Positions 53,007-62,438 of a stretch of 64,000 nt of DNA are shown here, piece by piece. The translations under genes were made by a program, and so were the position numbers. Each line of letters starts with the position of its first letter. The first letter of the stretch is position 1. A model generated the notes under the pieces. It was not told where the DNA came from. It saw only the letters and a list, made by a program, of their open reading frames with translations, and did not search any database. The stretch is from Peribacillus folii (GTDB lineage Bacteria; Bacillota; Bacilli; Bacillales; DSM-1321): the NCBI RefSeq assembly GCF_030271255.1, contig NZ_JASJOM010000004.1:1-64000 (forward strand). The letters are read 5' to 3'.

Positions 53007-53303
53007 TCATTCCTTCGGGTCAGGTTCATTAAATAAATCAATACTGAATAAGTTGAACGAATCGTCGTCCTCAAATTGTTCCCGATCATATCCTATTACA
53101 TCGGGACCATTTTCCCGGCGACGGCGATTCACTTCCCGTAATTCCGCTTCTAAAAATTCAGCTTGGGCATGTGAAAGCTTGATCGTGATTTCATTCTTTT
53201 GTTCATCTGCCGCTTTCAAGAGAACATAACTATCGGCTGCATTACGCAAAGTGACATTACTTAATGTTAAGTTCATGTTTGCCAATTCATATCTTGCCTT
53301 CAT
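53007..53303 (-). CDS. hypothetical protein (98 aa)
   Basis: 98 residues. The first half has an alternating beta pattern (MNLTLSNVTLRNAADSYVLL, KNEITIKLSHAQAEFLEAEL), followed by an Arg-rich turn (REVNRRRREN) and a strongly acidic tail (QFEDDDSFNLFSIDLFNEPD). GGAGGG lies about 12 nt before ATG. No family recognised. The gap 53304-53566 downstream of the NAD operon holds no gene. Confidence 0.6.
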   Translation of the reverse strand: MKARYELANMNLTLSNVTLRNAADSYVLLKAADEQKNEITIKLSHAQAEFLEAELREVNRRRRENGPDVIGYDREQFEDDDSFNLFSIDLFNEPDPKE

Positions 53304-53566
53304 AACGTAAAAAGACCCTCCACCCTAAATTACCAGTTAGATTCATGTATATTAAATATACTCTACTTCAAGTTAATTAACTATACAAATTCTTTGATCG
53401 GCCATTTTCTTCTTAAAAACTGCTTTGGTGCCCGTTGTTTTCTATTACCATCAGCTTTTGTCTGACACCAGAGAAATCCCGTTCTTAATCAATGCAGCTA
53501 GTTCCTTATTGAAATTGGACATATGACCGCCCTTTTCTGTTCAATAAATAGGGGGGGTGCTTAAGA

Positions 53567-53601
53567 AAATCCCGCATCATCAAAAACTGGATGCGGGATT
53601 T
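53567..53601 (-). terminator. terminator of the NAD salvage operon
   Basis: Perfect 12-bp stem AAATCCCGCATC / GATGCGGGATTT with an 11-nt loop, 25 nt past the nadE stop. Confidence 0.85.
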
Positions 53602-53625
53602 ATATTCAAAGGTTAAAGGGGCCTT

Positions 53626-54462
53626 TTATTTCCACCAAGTATCGTAGACGTTAATGGCTTCGTTCCGTTTATGTTCGGTTTTAGTATACCATCCTTCAAT
53701 GATTTCGGCAGCTTCCGTCCTGATTTCCTTTCCTTCAAGATAATCATCGATTTCATCGTAGCTAACGCCCAAGGCCACCTCATCAGGGATCAGCGGTTTG
53801 TCATCCTCCAAATCGGCAGTTGGAATCTTCATATAAAGACGCTCGGGAGCACCGACGAATTTCAGGATTTCCTTTCCTTGCCTTTTGTTCAATCGATATA
53901 AAGGAATAAGATCGGCAGCTCCGTCGCCGTGTTTCGTGAAGAAACCAGTAATGGCCTCGGCTGCATGGTCTGTTCCCAGCACGACACCTTTATATAGGCC
54001 GGCTAAATCATACTGAACCTTCATTCGTTCACGTGCCTTAACATTGCCCTTTAAAAAATGGGAAAGTTTTTCTGACACGGCGTCTTCCACAGCCTGCACG
54101 GATGCATCGACGGCAGCCTTGATGTTGACGGTGACTGTCTGGCTTGGCTTGATGAATTTCAATGCCAGTTGCCTATCATCCTCATCAGCCTGGACGCCAT
54201 ATGGTAGGCTTACAGCGATAAACTTATATTCATTGCCCTGCGTTTCTTCATTCAGCTCATTGACAGCTGTCTGGGCGATGAAACCTCCCAGAGTCGAATC
54301 CTGCCCTCCGGAAATTCCAAGGATAAAGCTTTTCAGAAATGTATTTTTCTTCAGATATCCTTTCAGGAGATCCACGCTTTTCCTGAATTCAACTTCAGGA
54401 TCGATCGTTGGTTGAACAAGCAATTTCTTTATGATTTCTTTTTGTAATGGACGCATTCGCAT
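53626..54462 (-). CDS. nadE: NH3-dependent NAD+ synthetase
   Basis: 278 residues, a homodimeric amidotransferase-free NAD synthetase that makes NAD from deamido-NAD, ATP and ammonia. The P-loop-like PP-motif [11 protein letters not shown] (about 50-60), [36 protein letters not shown] and [16 protein letters not shown] are classical for Bacillus NadE. Last gene of the NAD salvage operon, 29 bp after pncB. Start may be ATG 54462 or the ATG two codons later. Confidence 0.95.
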   Translation of the reverse strand: MRMRPLQKEIIKKLLVQPTIDPEVEFRKSVDLLKGYLKKNTFLKSFILGISGGQDSTLGGFIAQTAVNELNEETQGNEYKFIAVSLPYGVQADEDDRQLALKFIKPSQTVTVNIKAAVDASVQAVEDAVSEKLSHFLKGNVKARERMKVQYDLAGLYKGVVLGTDHAAEAITGFFTKHGDGAADLIPLYRLNKRQGKEILKFVGAPERLYMKIPTADLEDDKPLIPDEVALGVSYDEIDDYLEGKEIRTEAAEIIEGWYTKTEHKRNEAINVYDTWWK

Positions 54463-54491
54463 TGACCTTCTTTCGAGTTAAAATTGATTGA

Positions 54492-55961
54492 TCATTTCGT
54501 TAGCATTCTCTCTACATTTGCTTTAACTTCATCAATGTTCCTCATCTTGTTATCCCAACAATCCTGGCTAAGGTCCACAGGGTATTCTTCAGGATTAAGT
54601 GCACGTAGGTATTCCGGCCATAGTACTTGAAGGTTCTTTTTGGTAAAGGCCTTTATATCATCAATGGATGGCAATTCATAGATCAAGCGGCCATCCTCGA
54701 AAATATTCTCATGCAAATCTACCGCATCGAAATCCGTGACGAATTTACTTAGGAAGGTATGGACAGGATGGAACATTTTTAACTTTTCCTGCTCCTGCGG
54801 TTTTTCATATTCCATGGCCAGATAGTCGCCTTCTGCATGGTGATTGACTTTATTGATGATCCGATATACCCGCTTCAATCCAGGTGTCGTAACTTTTTCA
54901 GGGTTTGAAGAAATTTTGATGGTATCTCTCATATTCCCATCTTCACCCTCTATTGAAACCATTTTATACACGGCACCCAATGCTGGCTGGTCATAAGCCG
55001 TGATCAATTTGGTTCCGATCCCCCATATGTCAATCCTGGCGCCTTGTTGCTTCAAGTTGATGATCGTGTATTCATCCAAATCATTGGAGGCGACAATCTT
55101 TGCATCATGGAAACCAGCAGCATCAAGCATGCGCCTGGCTTCCTTCGATAAGTAAGCCAAGTCTCCGCTGTCAAGACGGACGCCGATGAAATTGATTTTA
55201 TCCCCCAGTTCTTTGGCGACACGGATTGCATTTGGGATGCCAGAGCGCAATGTGTCATACGTATCGACGAGAAAAACGCAATCCTTATGGGAAACGGCAT
55301 ATTTATGGAATGCAGTATATTCATCCTTGTAGGCTTGGATCATCGAATGGGCATGTGTTCCTGAAACCGGAATGCCAAACAGTTTACCCGCACGTACATT
55401 ACTTGTAGAATCGAAGCCGGCAAGATAGGCTGCCCTCGCTCCCCAAATGGCCGCATCCATTTCTTGTGCCCTTCTTGAACCGAATTCAAGGGCGGATTCG
55501 TCCCCAATGACCTGTTTGATACGCGAGGCCTTGGTAGCTACGAGTGTGTGATAGTTCACAATGTTCAGTAATGCCGTTTCAATGAGCTGGGCCTCACCAA
55601 GAGGCGCCTCCACCCGCAATATCGGTTCATTGCCAAAGACGAGCTCCCCTTCCTTCATGCAGCGGATCGTCCCCGTGAAACGGATGTTTTGCAAATAATC
55701 CAAATACTCTTCATCATAATGCAGCACGTTTTTCAAATAATTGATATCACTTTCAGAGAAGCAAAAGTTTTGTAGGTAATGAACGATCTTTTCAAGCCCC
55801 GCAAAAATCGCATACCCGCTGTTGAATGGAAGCTTTCTGAAAAATATTTCGAAAACGGCCTTTCGTTCATGCGTTTTATCCTGCCAGTATGTTTGGGCCA
55901 TATTGATTTGGTACAGATCGGTGTGTAAGGCGTAACTGTCGTCATTATACTTTTTTTCCAT
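54492..55961 (-). CDS. pncB: nicotinate phosphoribosyltransferase
   Basis: 489 residues. Converts nicotinate and PRPP to nicotinate mononucleotide with ATP use. Family marks: LHTDLYQINMAQTYW at the N-terminus, EFGSRRAQEMDAAIWGARAAY with the phosphorylated-His region, GTHAHSMIQAYKDE, GVRLDSGDLAYLSKE and SNDLDEYTI. Length fits the 480-490 residue Firmicute form. It receives nicotinate from the PncA product encoded 57 bp upstream and passes on to the pathway that ends with NadE. Confidence 0.95.
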   Translation of the reverse strand: MEKKYNDDSYALHTDLYQINMAQTYWQDKTHERKAVFEIFFRKLPFNSGYAIFAGLEKIVHYLQNFCFSESDINYLKNVLHYDEEYLDYLQNIRFTGTIRCMKEGELVFGNEPILRVEAPLGEAQLIETALLNIVNYHTLVATKASRIKQVIGDESALEFGSRRAQEMDAAIWGARAAYLAGFDSTSNVRAGKLFGIPVSGTHAHSMIQAYKDEYTAFHKYAVSHKDCVFLVDTYDTLRSGIPNAIRVAKELGDKINFIGVRLDSGDLAYLSKEARRMLDAAGFHDAKIVASNDLDEYTIINLKQQGARIDIWGIGTKLITAYDQPALGAVYKMVSIEGEDGNMRDTIKISSNPEKVTTPGLKRVYRIINKVNHHAEGDYLAMEYEKPQEQEKLKMFHPVHTFLSKFVTDFDAVDLHENIFEDGRLIYELPSIDDIKAFTKKNLQVLWPEYLRALNPEEYPVDLSQDCWDNKMRNIDEVKANVERMLTK

Positions 55962-56018
55962 GGATAGTTCCTCCCAAAAGAGAAGCGGATGCTTCCCTTC
56001 TATTCTGTTGCGTGTTGG

Positions 56019-56573
56019 CTATGATAGAATGGTTGCTCCAAGAGATCCTTTAAAATGCCCAAGCGCCCATTCGTGACCTTGTTCGTTGAATGAAGCCACT
56101 GCATTTTCATGTACATATATATTGTAGCCTAAATTGTAAGCGTCGATAGCCGTGTGCAAAATGCAAATATCTGTGCAAACCCCAACTAAATGCACCTCCG
56201 AAATGTGACGCTCCCTTAAGCGGATATCAAGATCCGTGCCTGCAAATGCCGAATAACGTGTTTTATCTATATAATGAACATTCTTTTGATTTTTATTTGC
56301 TTGATAAATTTCTTTTAACTTTCCATATAAGTCCCTTCCCATTGTACCCCTAATATTATGCAGTGGAAACAAATTCGTTTCAGGATGAAAGCGGTCTCCT
56401 TCATCATGTAAATCAATGGCAAATACGGTGTACTCACCATTTTGGATGAATTCATTTGTTATACCAACAAGTACTTCCTCGATATCCTGGCCAGGTTTCC
56501 CGCAGGTCAAGGCACCCTTATCCGCAACAAAGTCATACGTATAATCAATATTGATCAATGCCCTATTTCCCAT
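56019..56573 (-). CDS. pncA: nicotinamidase (isochorismatase-like hydrolase)
   Basis: 184-187 residues. Triad (numbered from the upstream ATG 56582): Asp13 in NIDYTYDF, Lys107 in IDKTRYSAF and Cys140 in GVCTDICILHTA; metal ligands around Asp58-His60-His66 (DLHDEGDRFHPE). It deamidates nicotinamide to nicotinate for PncB next in the operon. ATG 56573 is 10 nt after AAGGGGG; ATG 56582 is only 1 nt from it, so the start is open. It lies 6-15 nt after the NUDIX gene. Confidence 0.9.
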   Translation of the reverse strand: MGNRALINIDYTYDFVADKGALTCGKPGQDIEEVLVGITNEFIQNGEYTVFAIDLHDEGDRFHPETNLFPLHNIRGTMGRDLYGKLKEIYQANKNQKNVHYIDKTRYSAFAGTDLDIRLRERHISEVHLVGVCTDICILHTAIDAYNLGYNIYVHENAVASFNEQGHEWALGHFKGSLGATILS

Positions 56574-56588
56574 TTCACCCATTCCCCC

Positions 56589-57353
56589 TTAATAATAAAT
56601 GGAGTCCGTGACTACCTCTGCATTAAATCGGTATAGTTGTGATGGCCGATACGAATTGCGTTTTGTTTTCTTCTGCATTCCTTTTTCATCCAAGACTTTT
56701 TCCAAAAACGGAAGTTTAGGGGCCTTGGCATAAAAAAGTGAGTCCGCGCTGATCTTCGCATCATCTCTTGCCGTCAGCAAAACCCGCTGCAATTCAGACA
56801 AAGTAAACTCTTCTGGCAGGAATTTTTGCGCTATTGTCGTTTGCACCATTTCCTTTTTCAATAAATCCATTGCATCCTGGATGATTGAATCATGATCGAA
56901 TGCAAGCTCCAATTGCAAAGCCTCCTGTACCGTGAACAATTCAACCTCCGCGGCATCGTCATTCGCTTTTCTATGATGGAGAAACTCTTCCTGAACGATG
57001 GCATAAAAGGCGTTGGATATGATCCAGCCTCGCGGATCGCGTCCGGGCCGGTCATAAACACCGAAATGCTCGACATGGAATCCCGCTATACCCGTTTCTT
57101 CCTTCAATTCACGTTTGGCGGCTTCATAGGCCGTCTCCTTGGCATTCACAAAGCCGCCAGGCAGAGCCCATTTATCTCCTTCGACATTCGGGTTTCCTTC
57201 TTTATCATTCGTGGCACGTTTGATTAATAATAGCTTCAAAAACATTTCAGGAGGTGCCTTTTCAGCTGTTTTCTTGGTGGTAATGGTAAAAATCGCAATA
57301 TCTGCAGTGTATCCATCCGGAGTGATATATTTCTTTTTTTCATGCTGGACCAT
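56589..57353 (-). CDS. NUDIX protein with winged-helix domain, NrtR-like
   Basis: 254 residues. The N-terminal NUDIX domain has a complete NUDIX box (Gly71 to Ile93 counted from the upstream GTG: GGFVNAKETAYEAAKREL, then KEETGI), so hydrolysis of ADP-ribose-type substrates is possible. The C-terminal ~90 residues (FTLSELQRVLLTARDDAKIS, KTKRNSYRPSQLYRF) have the winged-helix layout of NrtR regulators of NAD metabolism. It heads the pncA-pncB-nadE operon and is preceded by a 28-bp palindrome over the promoter. An autoregulated repressor sensing ADP-ribose is the best reading; a plain ADP-ribose pyrophosphatase is the alternative. ATG 57353 preferred over GTG 57365; neither has a strong ribosome site. 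Confidence 0.78.
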   Translation of the reverse strand: MVQHEKKKYITPDGYTADIAIFTITTKKTAEKAPPEMFLKLLLIKRATNDKEGNPNVEGDKWALPGGFVNAKETAYEAAKRELKEETGIAGFHVEHFGVYDRPGRDPRGWIISNAFYAIVQEEFLHHRKANDDAAEVELFTVQEALQLELAFDHDSIIQDAMDLLKKEMVQTTIAQKFLPEEFTLSELQRVLLTARDDAKISADSLFYAKAPKLPFLEKVLDEKGMQKKTKRNSYRPSQLYRFNAEVVTDSIYY

Positions 57354-57385
57354 GGCAACTCTCACTTTCTTTCACTACTCTTAAG

Positions 57386-57413
57386 TAATTAGTAAATCTT
57401 TAATTACTAATTA
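57386..57413. promoter_or_regulatory. 28-bp palindromic operator of the NAD operon
   Basis: TAATTAGTAA (57386-57395), 8-nt spacer, TTACTAATTA (57404-57413): perfect 10-bp arms. On the minus strand it overlaps the -10 TATAAT (57411-57416) and lies 33 bp before the NUDIX gene. Position and symmetry fit a repressor site. Confidence 0.75.
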
Positions 57414-57504
57414 TAGTACTCCTTCATCAATGTTTTCGCAACTCCAAACGGAAAGAAATTTTCATATTGTCCGAAAAGTCATTCACTTCGGCTTTGACGC
57501 ATGA

Positions 57505-57537
57505 AAAAAAGCCGATCATTATGACCGGACTTTTTTT
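57505..57537 (-). terminator. terminator of the yng-type operon
   Basis: Minus-strand imperfect stem GTCCGGTCAT / ATGATCGGC flanked by A-run and seven T. Confidence 0.65.
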
Positions 57538-57545
57538 CATGTTTA

Positions 57546-59075
57546 TTAGACTGGATAGACTCCGTGCTTGCGATCCGTGAATGTCAGTTGTTTGCTTCCA
57601 TACGCTTCAAACCGGGCACTCAGTTCGGCACGCAGGTCATTGGGCTGGATGATGCCATCAACGATCATCTCGGAGGCCAAACGATAAATATCAATATCTT
57701 CATTGTATTCGTTTCGCTTTTGAGCGATGAAGGCTGGTCTTTCTTCCGCTTCCATCGCATTGATTTTATTGGCATAAACCGCATTGACTGCAGCTTCCGC
57801 CCCCATTACTGCAATCAGTGCCGTTGGCAGTGCAAGCACGCAATCCGGTTCAAAGGCAGGGCCAGCCATGGCATACAATCCCGCACCATAAGCCTTACGG
57901 ACAATGACAGAGATCTTAGGAACAGTCGCTTCACTCATGGCGGAAATCATTTTCGCACCATGGCGAATGATGCCTGCCTGCTCGACCTTCGTCCCGATCA
58001 TGAACCCTGGGATATCCACGAGGAACAATAACGGTATATGGAAAGCATCACATAAATTGATGAATTTCGCTGCTTTATCAGCTGAATCATGGAACAGGAC
58101 ACCGCCCTTGACACGCGGCTGATTGGCGATGATGCCAATTGTCTGCCCATTCAGCCTTGCAAGCCCAGTAATCAATTCTGGGGCAAAAAGCTTTTTGATT
58201 TCACAGAACGATTGCCTGTCAATCACCCTGTCAATTAAATCATACATATTGAAAGGCGCATTTTGATTTTTGGGGATGAGGTCCTCCAACGTCTTGTCAA
58301 ATTGCTCTGGAAGTTCAGGTTTCACAGATGCAGGCTTTTCTTGATAATTTCCTGGAAAATAGCTTAAGTATTTGCGGGCAAACGCAATGGACTCTTGTTC
58401 CGATTTGACCAACACATCTCCGCAGCCCGAAACGGAGCAATGCATTTTAGCCCCGCCCATCTCCTCTTCGGTCACCTTTTCGCCAATGACCATTTCCGCC
58501 ATCCTCGGTGAACCTAAATACATCGATGCATTCCCTTCAACCATCACGACAATATCACAAAAAGCTGGGATATATGCCCCTCCTGCGGCTGAAGGACCAA
58601 ACAATAGACAAATTTGCGGGACTTTACCGGATAATTTCACTTGGTTATAGAAAATGCGTCCTGCACCGCGGCGTCCTGGAAACATTTCCACTTGATCGGT
58701 AATTCTTGCCCCGGCTGAATCGACTAGGTATAACAGCGGCAGCTGCAATTTTTCTGCCGTTTCTTGAATGCGGATGATTTTCTCGACGGTCCTTGCTCCC
58801 CAAGATCCGGCTTTGACGGTCGAATCATTGGCCATGACACAGACCCTCTTGCCGTTAATTTTCCCTATTCCCGTCACGACTCCATCCGAAGGGAGGCCAT
58901 CACTGGCACAATTGGCAAAGAAGGCATCCTCTATTTCAACCCCTTCATCAAATAAGAGCTCCAAACGTTCACGTACGAAAAGCTTTCCTTTTTCAGCATT
59001 TTTCTGGTGATATTTTTCCAGGCCGCCTTTTTTGATCGTTTCTACCGTTTCCGTTAATTTATCAGTCGTCACCAT
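57546..59075 (-). CDS. yngE: acyl-CoA carboxylase carboxyltransferase subunit, YngE-like
   Basis: 509 residues with the two crotonase-like halves of a biotin-dependent carboxyltransferase: DSAGARITDQVEMFPGRRGA, GPSAAGGAYIPAFCD in the N-terminal half and VDIPGFMIGTKVEQAGIIRH, ISVIVRKAYGAGLYAMAGPA in the C-terminal half. It transfers CO2 from biotin to a branched acyl-CoA, most likely 3-methylcrotonyl-CoA in leucine breakdown. ATG 59075 follows GGAGG by 7 nt; the longer frame overlaps yngF. Last gene of the operon, followed by a terminator. In B. subtilis the yng genes are mother-cell expressed; that is not checked here. Confidence 0.9.
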   Translation of the reverse strand: MVTTDKLTETVETIKKGGLEKYHQKNAEKGKLFVRERLELLFDEGVEIEDAFFANCASDGLPSDGVVTGIGKINGKRVCVMANDSTVKAGSWGARTVEKIIRIQETAEKLQLPLLYLVDSAGARITDQVEMFPGRRGAGRIFYNQVKLSGKVPQICLLFGPSAAGGAYIPAFCDIVVMVEGNASMYLGSPRMAEMVIGEKVTEEEMGGAKMHCSVSGCGDVLVKSEQESIAFARKYLSYFPGNYQEKPASVKPELPEQFDKTLEDLIPKNQNAPFNMYDLIDRVIDRQSFCEIKKLFAPELITGLARLNGQTIGIIANQPRVKGGVLFHDSADKAAKFINLCDAFHIPLLFLVDIPGFMIGTKVEQAGIIRHGAKMISAMSEATVPKISVIVRKAYGAGLYAMAGPAFEPDCVLALPTALIAVMGAEAAVNAVYANKINAMEAEERPAFIAQKRNEYNEDIDIYRLASEMIVDGIIQPNDLRAELSARFEAYGSKQLTFTDRKHGVYPV

Positions 59076-59098
59076 CGATCTTCCTCCTTCATTTGACC

Positions 59099-59881
59099 TC
59101 ATTGACCCGTGAATACCGGTTTGCGCTTTTCCTTGAATGCTGCCAGGCCCTCCAGGCGGTCACGACTTTTCAAAGTGGTTTGATAGCAATCGTTTTCAAT
59201 TCGCAGTCCATCTTCTAAGGTTGCATCCATTCCTTGATTTATCGCCGCTTTTGCCGCCCTGAGCGCTAATGGAGCGTTGCGGGCAATTTCGGCTGCCAGT
59301 TTTTTTGCCTCATCCATCAATTGTTGCGCCGGAAATAAATGGCTGATGATTTTCAGTTTATGTGCTGTTTCTGCATCCAAACGCCTTGCTGTATATATCA
59401 GCTCCTTGGCCGTCGACATTCCGACGATTCGGGGCAGTCGCTGAGTACCGCCGCCTCCAGGAATGATGCCTAACGCCGTTTCCGTCAGCCCCATCTTTGC
59501 CGAATCCGAAGCGAGACGAATGTCACAAGCGAGAGCAAGCTCCAGGCCTCCGCCAAAGGCAGAGCCGTTTATGGCTGCAATGACTGGCACCGGCATGTTC
59601 TCCACAGCTGTGATCGTGTCGCCGATCAGCTTGACCGTCTCCTTGACTTCATCCTCATTCATCCCTGCTCGTTCCTTCAGATCCGCACCCGCACAAAATG
59701 CCTTTTCACCAGAACCGGTCATGATGACCGTCCGTAAATCGGCTGCCAATTTCAATTCATTCAATGCTTCAAGCAGGCCATGAAGCAATTCTGTCGATAA
59801 TGCATTAGCAGCATCAGGACGATTTAATGTGACGATGGCGATACCCGTATCGTCACGGCTTATATCAATCAACGTAGACAT
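59099..59881 (-). CDS. yngF: enoyl-CoA hydratase, YngF-like
   Basis: 260 residues, crotonase fold. CoA-binding and oxyanion loops AFCAGADLKERAGM and AAINGSAFGGGLELALACDI, with Glu in LGIIPGGGGTQRLPRIVG as expected for a hydratase. In this operon it probably hydrates 3-methylglutaconyl-CoA to HMG-CoA, the step between the carboxylase and the lyase. ATG 59881 lies 7 nt after GGAGGG; an alternative start five codons upstream overlaps that site. Confidence 0.9.
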   Translation of the reverse strand: MSTLIDISRDDTGIAIVTLNRPDAANALSTELLHGLLEALNELKLAADLRTVIMTGSGEKAFCAGADLKERAGMNEDEVKETVKLIGDTITAVENMPVPVIAAINGSAFGGGLELALACDIRLASDSAKMGLTETALGIIPGGGGTQRLPRIVGMSTAKELIYTARRLDAETAHKLKIISHLFPAQQLMDEAKKLAAEIARNAPLALRAAKAAINQGMDATLEDGLRIENDCYQTTLKSRDRLEGLAAFKEKRKPVFTGQ

Positions 59882-59901
59882 CCATTCACCCTCCATTCAT
59901 T

Positions 59902-60801
59902 TTATTGCGCATTATATACAGCCATCTGATGGCTAGGCAATGGTTTCTCCAAAAAGGTTTGCATTGTCGAGGCCGCTTTGATTAGTTTGTCTTGATTTAT
60001 TCCCGTTTGGATCCCCATATTATGTAGCATATGAACGAGGTCATCCGTAGCAACATTGCCGCTCGCACCTGGTGCATATGGACATCCTCCCAAACCACCG
60101 AGCGAAGAATCGAAAGTAACGACTCCATGCTCCAGTGCTTGAAGAACATTCGCCAAGGCCATGCCCCTAGTATCATGGAAATGCAGGGCAATCCGTTCAC
60201 TATCATATCTTTTGACGGCCCCTTCAAGGAACGAGGCAACCTGCTTTGGTGAAGCGACACCTATCGTATCTCCCAGTGATACTTCACTGATTCCGTAGTC
60301 AAACAATTGATCACACACCCGGAATACTTGATCCATCGTTACTTCCCCTTCATATGGACAGCCGAAAACGGTGGAAACATAACCCCTTACCGATTTTCCG
60401 CTATTTGCCGCTGCTTGAATGACCTTTTTCAATATGGGAAGGGTATCGGAAATTGATTTATTGATGTTTTTGAGATTATGAGTTTCACTTGATGACATGA
60501 AAACTGAAATTTCATCAATTTTCCCCTCAAGTGCCGCCTCAAGTCCCCTCTCATTCGGAACGAGGGCGGCATAGGTGATAGTTGGATTGCGTCTTATTCC
60601 CTTTGCCACAAGCGAGGCATCGCTCAATTGGGGAATCCACTTCGGATGGACAAAGGATGTAGCTTCTATATAGGAAAGACCTGTATCAGAGAGCTGATCG
60701 ATCCATTCAATTTTGCTTTCCGTAGGTATGATGACCTTTTCATTTTGCAGCCCATCACGCGGACCCACTTCCTTGATTGTCACTTTTTCTGGCCATTTCA
60801 T
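59902..60801 (-). CDS. yngG: hydroxymethylglutaryl-CoA lyase
   Basis: 299 residues, a DRE-TIM metallolyase that splits HMG-CoA to acetoacetate and acetyl-CoA. Catalytic and metal residues: Arg/Asp in KEVGPRDGLQNE (about 9-20), the HFHDTRGMALANV His pair (about 207-217) and the active-site Cys loop GGLGGCPYAPGASGNVATDD. Ribosome site GGAGGG 5 nt upstream. It follows the biotin-carrier gene by 17 nt and precedes yngF, completing the leucine pathway. Confidence 0.95.
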   Translation of the reverse strand: MKWPEKVTIKEVGPRDGLQNEKVIIPTESKIEWIDQLSDTGLSYIEATSFVHPKWIPQLSDASLVAKGIRRNPTITYAALVPNERGLEAALEGKIDEISVFMSSSETHNLKNINKSISDTLPILKKVIQAAANSGKSVRGYVSTVFGCPYEGEVTMDQVFRVCDQLFDYGISEVSLGDTIGVASPKQVASFLEGAVKRYDSERIALHFHDTRGMALANVLQALEHGVVTFDSSLGGLGGCPYAPGASGNVATDDLVHMLHNMGIQTGINQDKLIKAASTMQTFLEKPLPSHQMAVYNAQ

Positions 60802-60818
60802 TTTATCCCTCCGTCCGC

Positions 60819-61031
60819 TTATTCAATGATGGCCAATACATCACCCTCATTCACAAAATCCCCTTCATTCACTTTCAGCTCTTTAATGGTGCCTGCTCCT
60901 TCCGCTGCAATGGGTATTTCCATTTTCATCGATTCCAAGATGACGATATCCTGCCCGTCCGTTACACTTTGCCCCTCATTCGCCACGATTTTCCATACGC
61001 TTCCTGCCATGCTTGCTTTTAATTCTGCCAT
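60819..61031 (-). CDS. yngHB: biotin carboxyl carrier protein, YngHB-like
   Basis: 70 residues consisting only of a biotinyl domain. Biotin is attached to Lys36 in ESMKMEIP; the surrounding KASMAGSVWKIVANEGQSV and VNEGDFVNEGDVLAIIE are the two halves of the flattened barrel. AGGAGG lies 10 nt before ATG. A free-standing carrier next to the biotin carboxylase (40 bp) and carboxyltransferase is the YngH layout. Confidence 0.92.
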   Translation of the reverse strand: MAELKASMAGSVWKIVANEGQSVTDGQDIVILESMKMEIPIAAEGAGTIKELKVNEGDFVNEGDVLAIIE

Positions 61032-61071
61032 CCTTCATTCCTCCTGATCATGTTTGTTGTATAACGATGTT

Positions 61072-62421
61072 TTAGACTTTCATTTTTTTAATGTATTTGT
61101 CGATGAAATCGGTAGTCGTATCTCCTTTGGAAAATGCCTGATGGGAGATGATTTCCAAAAGGAGCGGAAGGTTCGTTTTAATGCCTTCTATTTTATAATT
61201 GTCCAACGCCTCTGTTAATCTCTCGATGGCTTTAGCCCTCGATTCCCCGCTCACCACCAATTTAGCAATCATCGGGTCATAGAAATGAGACACGACGGAT
61301 GTTCCGTGGACCGCCAATTCATGACGGACACCATTGCCGCTCGGGAGGTTCAGGCTTGTAATCGTTCCTGGTGCTGGATAAAACGTTTTGGGATCTTCGG
61401 CATATATGCGCACTTCAATCGAATGCCCATCCTTTTTGATCTCCGCTTGCGTGAAATCCAATTTTTTGCCCGAAGCAATGTTGATTTGCTGTTCGACTAA
61501 ATCCAATCCGGTAATTTCTTCAGTGACAGGATGCTCGACCTGAAGGCGGGTATTCATCTCCAAGAAGTAGAAATTTTTATCTCCATCAACCAAAAATTCT
61601 AATGTGCCTGCATTGCTATAGCCGATCGACTTAACCGCCTTAACGGCGGCAAACCCCATTTTGTTCCTTGTTTCTTCGTCGAGGAAAGACGAAGGAGCCT
61701 CCTCGACAACCTTTTGGTGGCGTCTTTGAACGGAGCATTCCCTTTCCCATAAGTAAACGGCATTGCCAAAGGTATCCGCCAAAACCTGAATTTCGATATG
61801 ACGAGGTTTTTCAATTAACTTTTCGATGAACATATCTCCATTGCCAAAAAACAATTGGGCACGTTTTTGATTACCTTCAAACGCTTTCGAAAGCTCATCT
61901 TCATTGGATACGGCCTGCATGCCGATACCGCCGCCGCCAGCCGCCGCTTTCAACATGACGGGGTACCCGATTTTTTCGGCAACTGCAGCCGCTTCAGCAG
62001 CATCAATCAGCGGCCGGGAAAAGCCTGGAACCAATGGAAGGCCTGCTTGCTCCATCTTTTTCCGTGCTTCCACTTTATTGCCCATCTGCTGGATGACTTC
62101 CGGCTTCGGACCAATGAATATCAAACCGGCTTCTTCGCAAGAACGCGCAAAATCGGCATTTTCACTCAAAAACCCATATCCCGGATGAATCGCCTCCACC
62201 CCGGTATCTTTCGCGATTTCCAAAATCTTTTCGACGTTTAGGTAGCTTTCCTGTACTCTCGAGCCGCCCAATGAATATGATTCATCCGCTAAGCCGACAA
62301 ACGGTGCATCGGCATCAGCTTCCGAATGGACGGCAACCGTGCTAATGCCCATTTTCTTGCATGTACGGATTATGCGTGATGCAATTTCCCCTCTGTTTGC
62401 GATAAGAATTTTCCCAATCAT
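61072..62421 (-). CDS. yngHA: biotin carboxylase subunit, YngHA-like
   Basis: 449 residues, ATP-grasp biotin carboxylase: N-terminal KILIANRGEIASRIIRTCKK, ATP lid KAAAGGGGIGMQ, ERECSVQRRHQKVVEEAPS with the ATP/bicarbonate residues, FLEMNTRLQVEHPVTEEITG and the C-terminal RIYAEDP. It carboxylates the biotin on the adjacent 70-residue carrier with ATP and bicarbonate. AGGAG lies 9 nt upstream of ATG 62421. Length equals AccC, so it lacks fused carrier and transferase domains. Confidence 0.93.
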   Translation of the reverse strand: MIGKILIANRGEIASRIIRTCKKMGISTVAVHSEADADAPFVGLADESYSLGGSRVQESYLNVEKILEIAKDTGVEAIHPGYGFLSENADFARSCEEAGLIFIGPKPEVIQQMGNKVEARKKMEQAGLPLVPGFSRPLIDAAEAAAVAEKIGYPVMLKAAAGGGGIGMQAVSNEDELSKAFEGNQKRAQLFFGNGDMFIEKLIEKPRHIEIQVLADTFGNAVYLWERECSVQRRHQKVVEEAPSSFLDEETRNKMGFAAVKAVKSIGYSNAGTLEFLVDGDKNFYFLEMNTRLQVEHPVTEEITGLDLVEQQINIASGKKLDFTQAEIKKDGHSIEVRIYAEDPKTFYPAPGTITSLNLPSGNGVRHELAVHGTSVVSHFYDPMIAKLVVSGESRAKAIERLTEALDNYKIEGIKTNLPLLLEIISHQAFSKGDTTTDFIDKYIKKMKV

Positions 62422-62438
62422 CCGATCATCTCCTAAAA

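Noticed and set aside
57564-58031. 155-codon plus-strand ORF inside the carboxyltransferase gene
   Set aside because: Antisense to a strongly conserved gene; length reflects codon bias, not function.
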